A stretch of 64,000 nt of DNA, taken from CALAGB01 sp963789565 (GTDB lineage Bacteria > Chloroflexota > Chloroflexia > Thermomicrobiales > Thermomicrobiaceae). Below the pieces are notes generated by a model. That model made no database searches. It was not told where the DNA came from and was given only the letters and a program-made list of their open reading frames with translations. The DNA lies in the NCBI GenBank assembly GCA_963789565.1, contig CAWBKX010000002.1:1116001-1180000 (forward strand). Direction: 5' to 3'. The position numbers and the translations under genes were made by a program. Below, piece after piece: positions 41,782 through 49,658 of this stretch (the first letter of the stretch is position 1; the number at the start of each line of letters is the position of its first letter).

Positions 41782-43512
41782 ATGCTCGGTCGCGTCTTGT
41801 CGCGGGCGTGTCGGCCCGCATTGATGACTCGTCTCTTCACAATCCTGATGATGCTGTCGTTGGCCCCGCTGTCGACGATCTCAAGCACGCCCGCGTCCGC
41901 GGCCACGGACGACACCGCCCAGGCGTTTGCCATGATCAATACGTATCGCTCCTGGCTCGGGCTGCCACCCATGACGCGCAACCCGAAGTTAGACGCGTCC
42001 GCTCAAGCGCATGCACATTACTACCAACTCAACGTGGGTGATCCGAGCCTGAGCGGCATGGGACTGCACGAGGAGCAGCAGGGCAAGCCAGGCTTCACCG
42101 GTGCCGACATGCAGGCTCGCGTCGACGCGCAAGGGTATGACGGCTGGGCCAACGAAAACATCGGACTGAGCGGCTCGATGGTCGCGAGCGTCGACTGGTT
42201 CATCGGCACGATCAATCACCGGCTTACCCTGATCGACCCGCGTTACACCGACATTGGCCTCGGAATGGTCAATGAAAACGGCGTCAAGATCGAGGTGATT
42301 GATGTCGGCGCCCCAAATTGGACCAACACGGCCAAACCCGATTGGGTCGCCTGGCCTCCCGATGAGACCTCCGGAGTCTCCTATAGCTTCTGGGGTGAGA
42401 CGCCGAACCCGTTCCCGAGCGCCAGCTATCCCGTCGCATATCCAATCACGTTGAAGTACCACGGAGCGGGCGACGTCTCATTCAATAGCGCCACGCTCTC
42501 CGCCAACGGGCAGGTCGTTCCGTCTTTCTCCGCCGTTGGCAACGGCTGGCTCACGACGCGCACCGACATGACCGCCGCCCAAGCTCCGCTTCAGCCTGGA
42601 ACGCGCTACACCGTCACGGTGACCGGCTCGGCCAACGGATCGGCCTTCACCAAATCCTGGTCGTTCATCACCGCGATCGAAGCCGGTGATCCGTTGTCGC
42701 TCTCGGCGGTTCCCGCGTCGACAAACCTACCCTCCGGCGTGGCCAAAGCGGATGCCGCGGTCCAGAGCATCTGGTGGACGGCGGATGGCGCGGTGCAGTC
42801 GCTGGCAGATTCGCGCACCTGGCTGTGGGGACCTGACGTTATCGCGGCACAGGGCGAGCCCTATGCCGATTCACCAGGCGGATCGCGGCAGGTCTATTAC
42901 TTCGACAAGAGCCGAATGGAGATCACCGACCCGAACGGCGACCGATCCTCTCAGTGGTTTGTGACCAACGGACTGCTTGTGCGTGACATGATTCAGGGCG
43001 CGGTTCAAGTGGGCGACACGTCGTTCCAGAAATCGTCCCCCGCCATCTCACCGATTGCCGGAGACGACACCGGCAACCCCAACGCACCAACCTACGCGAG
43101 CCTGCACAATCTGACGTCACTCGGCAACGGCTACTCGCAGCCGGACAAGACTGGGCAACCGGTGGACAGCACTCTGGCGAAGGACGGCACGGTCGGAATC
43201 AACGCGACGCTTGGAACGACGACCAACTACGGATACTACGACCAAGCCACCGGAATCAACGTCGCGGGAGTCTTCTGGAACTGGATGACGTCGCAGAGCT
43301 GGCAGTGGATCTACGTCCTCGGTCATCCGATCAGCGAGCCGTATTGGGTGCAGACCAACGTCAAAGGCGAGAACCAATGGGTGCTCGTGCAAGCATTTGA
43401 GCGACGCGTGGTGACGTACACGCCACACAACGATGCCAACTGGCAGATCGAGATGGGGAACGTGGGCCGCGCCTATTACGAATGGCGCTACGGCACGCCG
43501 CCGCCAGCGTAG
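41782..43512 (+). CDS. Secreted CAP/SCP-domain protein with C-terminal Chloroflexota-type repeat
   Basis: 576-aa exported protein. The signal peptide is MLGRVLSRACRPALMTRLFTILMMLSLAPL to about ASAATD. A CAP domain follows (about 45-190): AFAMINTYRSWLGLPPM, AQAHAHYYQLN, GYDGWANENIGLSG and HRLTLIDPRYTDIGLGM. Next comes an Ig-like segment about residues 215-300. The C-terminal about 230 residues resemble a wall-associated repeat: QSLADSRTWLWGPDV, YFDKSRMEITDP, LGHPISEPYW and FERRVVTYTPHN...MGNVGRAYYEWRY. The ATG at 41782 follows GGGAAGGGAAC and gives a proper signal peptide; the frame's first start at 41656 does not. Confidence 0.82.
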   Translation: MLGRVLSRACRPALMTRLFTILMMLSLAPLSTISSTPASAATDDTAQAFAMINTYRSWLGLPPMTRNPKLDASAQAHAHYYQLNVGDPSLSGMGLHEEQQGKPGFTGADMQARVDAQGYDGWANENIGLSGSMVASVDWFIGTINHRLTLIDPRYTDIGLGMVNENGVKIEVIDVGAPNWTNTAKPDWVAWPPDETSGVSYSFWGETPNPFPSASYPVAYPITLKYHGAGDVSFNSATLSANGQVVPSFSAVGNGWLTTRTDMTAAQAPLQPGTRYTVTVTGSANGSAFTKSWSFITAIEAGDPLSLSAVPASTNLPSGVAKADAAVQSIWWTADGAVQSLADSRTWLWGPDVIAAQGEPYADSPGGSRQVYYFDKSRMEITDPNGDRSSQWFVTNGLLVRDMIQGAVQVGDTSFQKSSPAISPIAGDDTGNPNAPTYASLHNLTSLGNGYSQPDKTGQPVDSTLAKDGTVGINATLGTTTNYGYYDQATGINVAGVFWNWMTSQSWQWIYVLGHPISEPYWVQTNVKGENQWVLVQAFERRVVTYTPHNDANWQIEMGNVGRAYYEWRYGTPPPA

Positions 43513-43536
43513 CGGTTACTGAGTCGAGCGAACCAG

Positions 43537-44022
43537 TTGATTTCAGATCCACCGGGGCGGAATCGGTTTCGTCGGCGAACGCTCTTGCTCGTTGCTTCCG
43601 CGGCCGCACTGACAATAGTCGTGTTCCTCATTGTCGTCTGCCGTTTTCTGGGCTTCGGCGAATTTGACGGACCGCCGGTCTTTTCTCCTGACGGTCGCTT
43701 TGCCATTACCGTGACGGAGAGCAACTGCGGCGCCCCGTGCAGCTTCAATGCAACGGCAATCTTGAAAGACGGTCAAAACGGCGACGGCCATGTGACTACC
43801 CTGGTGACGGGCAACATTCATCCGTGCACCATGATTTTCAAATGGAATGGGTTTCGGGAGCTTACGGTCGAGTATGAGGCCAAAGACGTGGATCTTGGCC
43901 CGACTTCCTGGCACGGGGTGACGATCACATATGAGCAAGTCGATCTGCCAAGCTCTGTCTGGGCAGCCGCATGGAATGTACCGGACTTCAACTCCTGCTA
44001 CAACACGTACTACCACGATTGA
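43537..44022 (+). CDS. Hypothetical membrane-anchored protein
   Basis: 161-aa protein, apparently starting at TTG 43537. A basic N-terminus (RNRFRRR) precedes one membrane span (TLLLVASAAALTIVVFLIVV), and the rest is a predicted extracytoplasmic beta-rich domain with four Cys (NCGAPCSF, HPCTM, NSCYN) that could form disulphides. I recognise no family. It starts 25 bp after the CAP-domain gene and could be co-transcribed with it. The start codon is the weakest part of the call. Confidence 0.6.
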   Translation: MISDPPGRNRFRRRTLLLVASAAALTIVVFLIVVCRFLGFGEFDGPPVFSPDGRFAITVTESNCGAPCSFNATAILKDGQNGDGHVTTLVTGNIHPCTMIFKWNGFRELTVEYEAKDVDLGPTSWHGVTITYEQVDLPSSVWAAAWNVPDFNSCYNTYYHD

Positions 44023-44066
44023 TTGTGAGTGATACCGGTCCGGACACTACCGGCGCGGGCGTGTCG

Positions 44067-44804
44067 CTACGGAACTGATGCTTGGATCGCCCCGTGGATC
44101 ACCTCGGGACGGTTGCTGGCGATGCCATCCACACCGATGCGCGCCAGTCGCTGCGCTTCCTCAGGCTCGTCCACCGTCCAGGTGAAGACCTTCAACCCAC
44201 GTCCGTGAAGAGTCTCGACGACTTGCTCGTCGACCGATTCATGTTGCAGCATCACGGCTCCCGCTCTTGCCAACCACGTCATGACCGGCAACCAGACGCC
44301 CTCAAAGAGCTTGAGCCCTTCGAAGAAACCATCGAACTCGACCGACGTTCGCGCATGCCCGCGAGATAGCCCCAACGTTGGTCCGAACGTCATTTCGGCG
44401 AGGCGACGCAGACTGTGAATGTGCCCGCTCGAGATCAGTGCGTGTGTCACGAGCTTATGCCGCCTGAGTGCGTCGACCACCCCAGCCTCGAAGCCGTGCG
44501 TCTTCATGTCGAGGTTGAACGGCAATGCCCGCCCGTATCGCCCGAAGAACTCGTCCAACGTCAGCATCCAGGGAAGATGCTCACGCAGGATCGCGCTCGG
44601 AGTGTCGGCGATAACCAGTCGTTGTCCGCCGGACCGTACGACCGGATCGTGCAACAGCACGAGCACGCCATCTCCGGCCTGGCGTACGTCGAATTCGAGC
44701 ATGTCGACGTCAAGTGTGAGTGCGTGATCGAAAGCCGCAGCGGAATTGTCTGGCTCGTCCGGTGCACCGCCACGGTGGGCGATGAGGAGCGGTCGCAGTG
44801 TCAC
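44067..44804 (-). CDS. Glycerophosphodiester phosphodiesterase
   Basis: 245-aa GDPD-family enzyme that hydrolyses glycerophosphodiesters to glycerol-3-phosphate and an alcohol. Catalytic motifs: LLIAHRGGAPDEPDNSAAAF (His-Arg), MLEFDVRQAGDGVLVLLHDP (Glu, Asp, His), and the C-terminal VFTWTVDEPEEAQRLARIGVDGIASNRPE. The GTG at 44804 overlaps the upstream PAP2 stop by 4 bp (GTGA), indicating coupling of two phospholipid-breakdown-type activities. Confidence 0.9.
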   Translation of the reverse strand: MTLRPLLIAHRGGAPDEPDNSAAAFDHALTLDVDMLEFDVRQAGDGVLVLLHDPVVRSGGQRLVIADTPSAILREHLPWMLTLDEFFGRYGRALPFNLDMKTHGFEAGVVDALRRHKLVTHALISSGHIHSLRRLAEMTFGPTLGLSRGHARTSVEFDGFFEGLKLFEGVWLPVMTWLARAGAVMLQHESVDEQVVETLHGRGLKVFTWTVDEPEEAQRLARIGVDGIASNRPEVIHGAIQASVP

Positions 44805-45550
44805 GGCCGCAGATCGTCGAGTTCGAGGAACCAGCGTAGGAAGCGATAGATCGTTACCAGCCCGGTGAGGTAGGCGAATCCAAGCAGATAGGACGCAATC
44901 ACGTCCGTCAGCCAATGGTGACCGAGGTAGACGCGTGACGGCCCAACCAATCCGATCACCGCGGCACCGAAGGCGGCAATCGCGCGCCCAATGCGGCGAT
45001 TGTGAGCGCTCGTAGCGCCAAGATAGGCCAGAAAGCCCCAGAACGTGACGTAGTGGAGGGTGTGACCGCTTGGGAAGCTGGTGTCGCGTATATCTGCCTC
45101 GACGATTCGGATACGCGGGTCATCAGGTCGCGGACGTCGAATAACCAGTTTGGTAAAGAAGCTGAGCAGGCTGCTGGCCCATGCCGCCGTCAAGAAAAAA
45201 CTCGCCAGTTTTCGCCCCCGGAACCAAAAGAGGGCCACCGCCGTGAACGGAACCAACAGGCTTTGAGGGCGGAACCCGAACCAGCTTACCGAATCCATCA
45301 GGCGCGCCAGCGAGCGATTCTGCAGGCGCTGCAGCTTGATGGTGGCGTTGAAATCGGCCTTCGGTCGGGGGTTCGCTCGAACGAAGAACAATAGCGCGAG
45401 ATAGCCGACAAACGAGACGACCGCCGCGCGAACGAGAATCCTATTTGAGCCCGGAGGAAGTGCCAGACGCTCGTTGCGTTTCTCGCTGGTTGATGAAGAA
45501 ACAGAAGGTTTCACTGGCCACCGCTTTTCACGAAGGGCAGCGAGCGCCAT
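44801..45550 (-). CDS. PAP2-family membrane phosphatase
   Basis: 249-aa integral membrane phosphatase of the PAP2/BacA-like class. The three catalytic motifs are KLVIRRPRPDDP, SFPSGHTLHYVTFWG and SRVYLGHHWLTDVIASYLLG. Five to six hydrophobic segments are visible. Substrates in the family include phosphatidic acid, phosphatidylglycerol phosphate and undecaprenyl pyrophosphate; none can be singled out here. It is translationally coupled to the downstream glycerophosphodiesterase gene. The start at 45550 is uncertain, as the N-terminal 35 residues are polar and unconserved. Confidence 0.88.
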   Translation of the reverse strand: MALAALREKRWPVKPSVSSSTSEKRNERLALPPGSNRILVRAAVVSFVGYLALLFFVRANPRPKADFNATIKLQRLQNRSLARLMDSVSWFGFRPQSLLVPFTAVALFWFRGRKLASFFLTAAWASSLLSFFTKLVIRRPRPDDPRIRIVEADIRDTSFPSGHTLHYVTFWGFLAYLGATSAHNRRIGRAIAAFGAAVIGLVGPSRVYLGHHWLTDVIASYLLGFAYLTGLVTIYRFLRWFLELDDLRP

Positions 45551-45623
45551 CCCTGAGCGGCGCGGTCAGCACGGTGCAGAACGGGGAACATTGACGCAGC
45601 GTATGCCTGTATCAAGGGCGCCG

Positions 45624-46580
45624 CTAGAAGCTCGGGAGCACAGTGAGGTCGTATTCCGGCATGTCTATCTCAGGCGCGGCATAGCCCTTGTCCTGGAGAT
45701 ACCTGACCACCGAAACGATCACATCGTCGGGGGTGGAGGCACCCGCCGTCACGCCAATTCGCTCGATCCCGTCGAGCCAGTCGTCCGAGATTTCGTCGGC
45801 CCGCTCGATGTGATGACTGGGGATACCGTAGCTGCGACCGACTTCGGCCAGCCTGGCAGTGTTCGAAGATTTCTTGCCGCCAATCGCCAGAATGGCGTCG
45901 ACCTCGCGAGCCATCTTGCGCAATGCATTCTGCCGCTCGGTCGTCGGTTCGCAAATGGTATTGCAGACGCGCACTTCGCCGCCGTCGCGCGCCACCATTG
46001 GCACGAGTTCGCCGATGAATTTGAGGAATTCGTCTACGTTCTTGGTGGTCTGCGAAACGACCGCCACTTTGCGCGGAGGTTCGACGTCGTCCGCCTCTCC
46101 CTGACCACGCCCGACGTGCCAGGGTAGATCCTCGATGTGTTTGGCGGCAACCGCGCGGCTCGTTCCGGACCAGGAAATGATGCCGCGGACCTCTGGATGG
46201 TAGCCGTCGCCATAGACGACTAAGTAGTAACCCTGTCGCGCCAACTTCTGTCCAAGCCTTTGAACCTTGGTGACGAGCGGGCAGGTCGTATCGATCAATT
46301 CCAGGCCGCGCGTCTTGGCGTCGTCGCCCCGCTCTGGTCCCGCGCCGTGTGCGGTGATGGCCACGCGCTTGAATCCGCGCTTCTCGGCATCACCCACGGT
46401 TTCGGCCGTCTCGATGCCTTGAGATCGGAGTCGCTCGACGATCTGCGGGTTGTGGATGACATCACCGATGGTCGCTACCGGCTCGTCGACGTTGCCAGCT
46501 TTGCTGATGATGTCAATGGCGCGGCGCACGCCCCAGCAATACCCCATCTCTTCGGCAAGAACGATTTGTTTGGTCGTCAT
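45624..46580 (-). CDS. ispH: 4-hydroxy-3-methylbut-2-enyl diphosphate reductase IspH
   Basis: 318-aa [4Fe-4S] enzyme making IPP and DMAPP in the last step of the MEP isoprenoid pathway. The three cluster cysteines are in EEMGYCWGVRRAI (C15), DTTCPLVTKV and VCNTICEPTTERQNAL. Substrate-binding residues appear in GDVIHNPQIVERL, ITAHGAGPE, VYGDGYHPEVRG and VTAGASTPDDVI. I use the ATG at 46580 (MTTKQIVLAEE); an ATG nine codons earlier at 46607 is also possible. Neighbours are unrelated. Confidence 0.94.
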   Translation of the reverse strand: MTTKQIVLAEEMGYCWGVRRAIDIISKAGNVDEPVATIGDVIHNPQIVERLRSQGIETAETVGDAEKRGFKRVAITAHGAGPERGDDAKTRGLELIDTTCPLVTKVQRLGQKLARQGYYLVVYGDGYHPEVRGIISWSGTSRAVAAKHIEDLPWHVGRGQGEADDVEPPRKVAVVSQTTKNVDEFLKFIGELVPMVARDGGEVRVCNTICEPTTERQNALRKMAREVDAILAIGGKKSSNTARLAEVGRSYGIPSHHIERADEISDDWLDGIERIGVTAGASTPDDVIVSVVRYLQDKGYAAPEIDMPEYDLTVLPSF

Positions 46581-46622
46581 AGGTGGCGTACCCAATCCCT
46601 CGAACATGCGGTGCGTGAGCGC

Positions 46623-47813
46623 TTAATAGCGAATCAGCGTCTTTCCATCGAGCTTGCTCTGATCGAGCTTTCCTACCAGACTCGGGGCGAGATTGTTCGG
46701 CACAGTGATCGTGTCTGGGTTCCCGTCGCTCACATACATTATACCGGGATTCTGATCGACGAAGTCGAACCACTTGTCGATCTGATCGCGACTCCCTCTG
46801 ATACGCGGAATCCAATACGGGTCAAAATCGCTGTCCACCGGAGAGGGACCTGGATTCGCGCCAACCATCAGCGCGCCCTTGAACCCGTAGTGCTTGCCGT
46901 TCAGGTCAAACCCCTCAAAGATGGACGTGTCTCCATGATCTGGATACTCACCAAATGGCACGGAGATGATCTCCATCTGCGATCTGGAGTCGAAACCGCG
47001 CATCATGTCGACCGCGCTGCCGAGCTCATCCTTGATCTCGGCATCGGAGATCGTGCGCAGATCGATGTGATCCACCGTATGATCGCCAATTTCATACCCG
47101 TGATCCAGCAGGAACTGTACCTTCTCCTTCTCGAACTTCTCCTGGCCAGCGGCGTCCGGCCAGGCAAACGGGGCCAGAGGTAGGATCGAGAAGAGACCCC
47201 CGCGACCGAAATCAGGATACTTCGTGAAGAAATCCTCAAGGATGCCGATGGCACAGTTCGGATCGATTAACTTGTTGCCGGATGGATCAACGATGTAGTT
47301 GAACTGAGAGACCGATCCGTCGTCGAACGTCAGAATTACCGGTCGCTTGCCGGCCGGGGCCTTGATCGAGTCGGTGGCGTAGTCGTGGATCGGAATCACG
47401 TAGAAGTCGTGGTCGTAGAGCCACTGCAGATCATGACGCAGTTCATCAGCGGTCGTGGAATAGTCCCCGCCCGAGTTGTCGATCGAGTGGTACATGAGCA
47501 CCATGATCTGGCCGAGCTCGTTCGGCTTGTACCGCGCAAGCTGATCCGCGGTGAGCGTGGCAATGGGCTGAGTTGGCGACGCAGAGGGCGTGGGAGACGC
47601 GAGATCCGTCGGAGTTGCATTGGGACTCGCAAGGCTCGTTGGCGAGGCCATCTGATCCGCGGCGATGACCTCCGTTGGCGATCCTATCGCCTCCATGGCG
47701 CCAGTTCCAGCGCTCGACGGACGAGGCACCAGGCCGAACGCGTATGAGACGAGCGTCACTGTCAGGCCGACAGCCGCGCAGGCCCACACGATTCGGGTGA
47801 ACTTGGACAGCAT
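46623..47813 (-). CDS. Secreted polysaccharide deacetylase
   Basis: 396-aa protein of the NodB/polysaccharide deacetylase family (CE4). The N-terminus has one hydrophobic segment (IVWACAAVGLTVTLVSYAFGLV), then a long Ala/Ser/Pro/Thr linker. Metal motifs are VLMYHSIDNSG, ILTFDDGSVSQF (Asp pair) and IGDHTVDHIDLRTI (His-xxx-His). The GGGGAAGAG ribosome binding site directly precedes the ATG. It probably removes acetyl groups from peptidoglycan or another surface glycan; the substrate cannot be told. Confidence 0.87.
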   Translation of the reverse strand: MLSKFTRIVWACAAVGLTVTLVSYAFGLVPRPSSAGTGAMEAIGSPTEVIAADQMASPTSLASPNATPTDLASPTPSASPTQPIATLTADQLARYKPNELGQIMVLMYHSIDNSGGDYSTTADELRHDLQWLYDHDFYVIPIHDYATDSIKAPAGKRPVILTFDDGSVSQFNYIVDPSGNKLIDPNCAIGILEDFFTKYPDFGRGGLFSILPLAPFAWPDAAGQEKFEKEKVQFLLDHGYEIGDHTVDHIDLRTISDAEIKDELGSAVDMMRGFDSRSQMEIISVPFGEYPDHGDTSIFEGFDLNGKHYGFKGALMVGANPGPSPVDSDFDPYWIPRIRGSRDQIDKWFDFVDQNPGIMYVSDGNPDTITVPNNLAPSLVGKLDQSKLDGKTLIRY

Positions 47814-47860
47814 CTCTTCCCCAATTCAGTCCTTGCGCCTGTCGCGCCAAACTTCGTGCG

Positions 47861-48577
47861 TTATGTCATGTCCGTCAGCATACCGGCCGTTCGGAGCCCG
47901 AGCAACTCCGGTAACTCCAGCAAGCTCCTGATCTCGTGATCGGCGCGCACACCACCAGGCCAGTCGCGCCCTCGCCGATTGATCCAGACCGACGTGATGC
48001 CGGCTGCGCGAGCTCCGACAACGTCATGCTCGGCGGAATCTCCCACGTACATCGCATCGTCGGGCTGAATGCCGAACCGATCGAGCGCTCGCCGGAAGAT
48101 CAAAGGATCGGGCTTCCAGATTCCCTCTTCTTCTGAAACGAGTATCAGCTCAAAAAGGTCACCGATTGCCAGTCGAGCGATTTTGTCACGCTGAATGCGA
48201 CTCGGTCCGTTGGTGATCAGCCCGACGTGCGACGATTCGCTGACGACGCTCACCACCTGCAGCGCGTCGTCGAAGAGCTCCAAACCGCGATAGCGATCGC
48301 TCAGATAGACCTCGAGCGCGGCATCGATTCGATCGGAGTCGATCACTCCATGTTGCCGAAGCATCTCCGCGAAATGACCGCTGCCGCCAACCGTCGTGGC
48401 GGCTGCCTTCTCGACAAGCTTGTCGACGTCGATGGCATCGGTCGGATCAAAAGCAGCTTCAATCGCCAACCGCAATCGCAGGCGTAACGACGTGTAGTGG
48501 TCGCACAACGTGTCGTCCAAATCGAAAAGGACGAGCGATGGAGCGCCGGACGCGTTGGGATGCGACTCGTTGGCCAT
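47861..48577 (-). CDS. HAD-superfamily hydrolase (YjjG/haloacid-dehalogenase-like)
   Basis: 238-aa HAD phosphatase. Motif I is LVLFDLDDTLCDHYTSL with the nucleophile Asp, motif II is GLITNGPSRIQRDKI, motif III Lys is in EEGIWKPDPLIF, and motif IV is MYVGDSAEHDVVGARAAGI. The alpha-helical cap lies after motif I, matching the subfamily I group that includes YjjG nucleotidases and sugar-phosphate phosphatases. I take the ATG at 48577 (AAGGAG upstream) rather than 48625. No partner gene suggests a substrate. Confidence 0.85.
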   Translation of the reverse strand: MANESHPNASGAPSLVLFDLDDTLCDHYTSLRLRLRLAIEAAFDPTDAIDVDKLVEKAAATTVGGSGHFAEMLRQHGVIDSDRIDAALEVYLSDRYRGLELFDDALQVVSVVSESSHVGLITNGPSRIQRDKIARLAIGDLFELILVSEEEGIWKPDPLIFRRALDRFGIQPDDAMYVGDSAEHDVVGARAAGITSVWINRRGRDWPGGVRADHEIRSLLELPELLGLRTAGMLTDMT

Positions 48578-48666
48578 GGGGCTCCTTGAGTTTAACGGTG
48601 CGATGAACGCGCTCGTGAATGACACAAGCCTACCCAGCAGCGTGAAATCGCGTCAACAGAAACGGA

Positions 48667-49467
48667 TCAGGGATTCAACCGATCGGCGAGGTACGCCAGA
48701 GAAGCTCCAGATTGTGATCGAACCACGACCGACGCGAGATCGTCGAGCGGAGTCGGTTGGTTGTTGATAATCGCCAGCTCCGCCCCCGCCTTGACGGCTT
48801 CGCGCGGTACCTTCGCGGCCGGGTTGACCGTCAATGATGATCCCACGACAACCATGACGTCGGCGCCACGCGCCACCAACAACGAGCGCCGCAAATCCTC
48901 GGCGACCAGCGACTGGCCAAACGAGATGGTCGATTCTTTGACCATGCCACCACATACGGGGCAAACGGGCTCATCGCCGCTGAACTCGCGATCGAAGGGC
49001 TCTGCATCGAACAAGCGGCCGCATTCCAGACAACGAACGCGATGCGCCGACCCATGAAGCTCGATGACGCTCGACGGATGCGATCCCGCCTTCTGGTGCA
49101 GTCCGTCGATGTTCTGGGTGATGATCTCTTGCAGAAATCCCAGCCGCTGCAGTCGGGCCAACGCCCGATGACCATCATTGGGCTGCTTCGCGGCTAGCTG
49201 CGGGTAGCGTTCGCCTCGTCGCTTCCAGTGATTCAGACGGATCTCCGGATCTTTGACGAATTCGCGAAACATCGTCGGTTTAATTTGCTTCCAGATGCCG
49301 TTCGGTCCACGGTAGTCAGGAATTCCCGACTCGGTCGAAATACCCGCTCCTGTGAATGCCACTCCTGAGCGACGTTCGAATAACAGCTCGGCCAGGCGGT
49401 CGAGCTGAGTCGCGTCTTGCACTGTCAGATTTGTCACGCTGCACCGCGCATTTGTTGAGGAATCCAT
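48667..49467 (-). CDS. NAD-dependent protein deacylase, Sir2 family
   Basis: 266-aa sirtuin removing acyl groups from lysines using NAD. Motifs: VAFTGAGISTESGIPDYRG, TQNIDGLHQKAG, the catalytic His in VIELHGSAHRVRC, zinc ligands CLEC and CPVC, and VGSSLTVNPAAKVPREA. The ATG at 49467 lies directly after AAGGGG (almost no spacing), so a downstream GTG at 49437 (VTNLTVQD) may be the real start. It is divergent from the Ser/Thr kinase gene. Confidence 0.92.
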   Translation of the reverse strand: MDSSTNARCSVTNLTVQDATQLDRLAELLFERRSGVAFTGAGISTESGIPDYRGPNGIWKQIKPTMFREFVKDPEIRLNHWKRRGERYPQLAAKQPNDGHRALARLQRLGFLQEIITQNIDGLHQKAGSHPSSVIELHGSAHRVRCLECGRLFDAEPFDREFSGDEPVCPVCGGMVKESTISFGQSLVAEDLRRSLLVARGADVMVVVGSSLTVNPAAKVPREAVKAGAELAIINNQPTPLDDLASVVVRSQSGASLAYLADRLNP

Positions 49468-49658
49468 CCCCTTATTAAACGCCGAATGTCAAGGATATCT
49501 GTTACTGTAAGGATGTTGACCGTCGACCGGTACCCAACGCGGAGATGTCGCGCGTTGTAACGGATGTCCGGGTCCGGCATTCCTGGCACCAATATCGCGA
49601 TTTCGTCTCACCGGTCAACGGAACGCTCGAAGGTCCGCCTTCGATGCCTGGAGGATCG

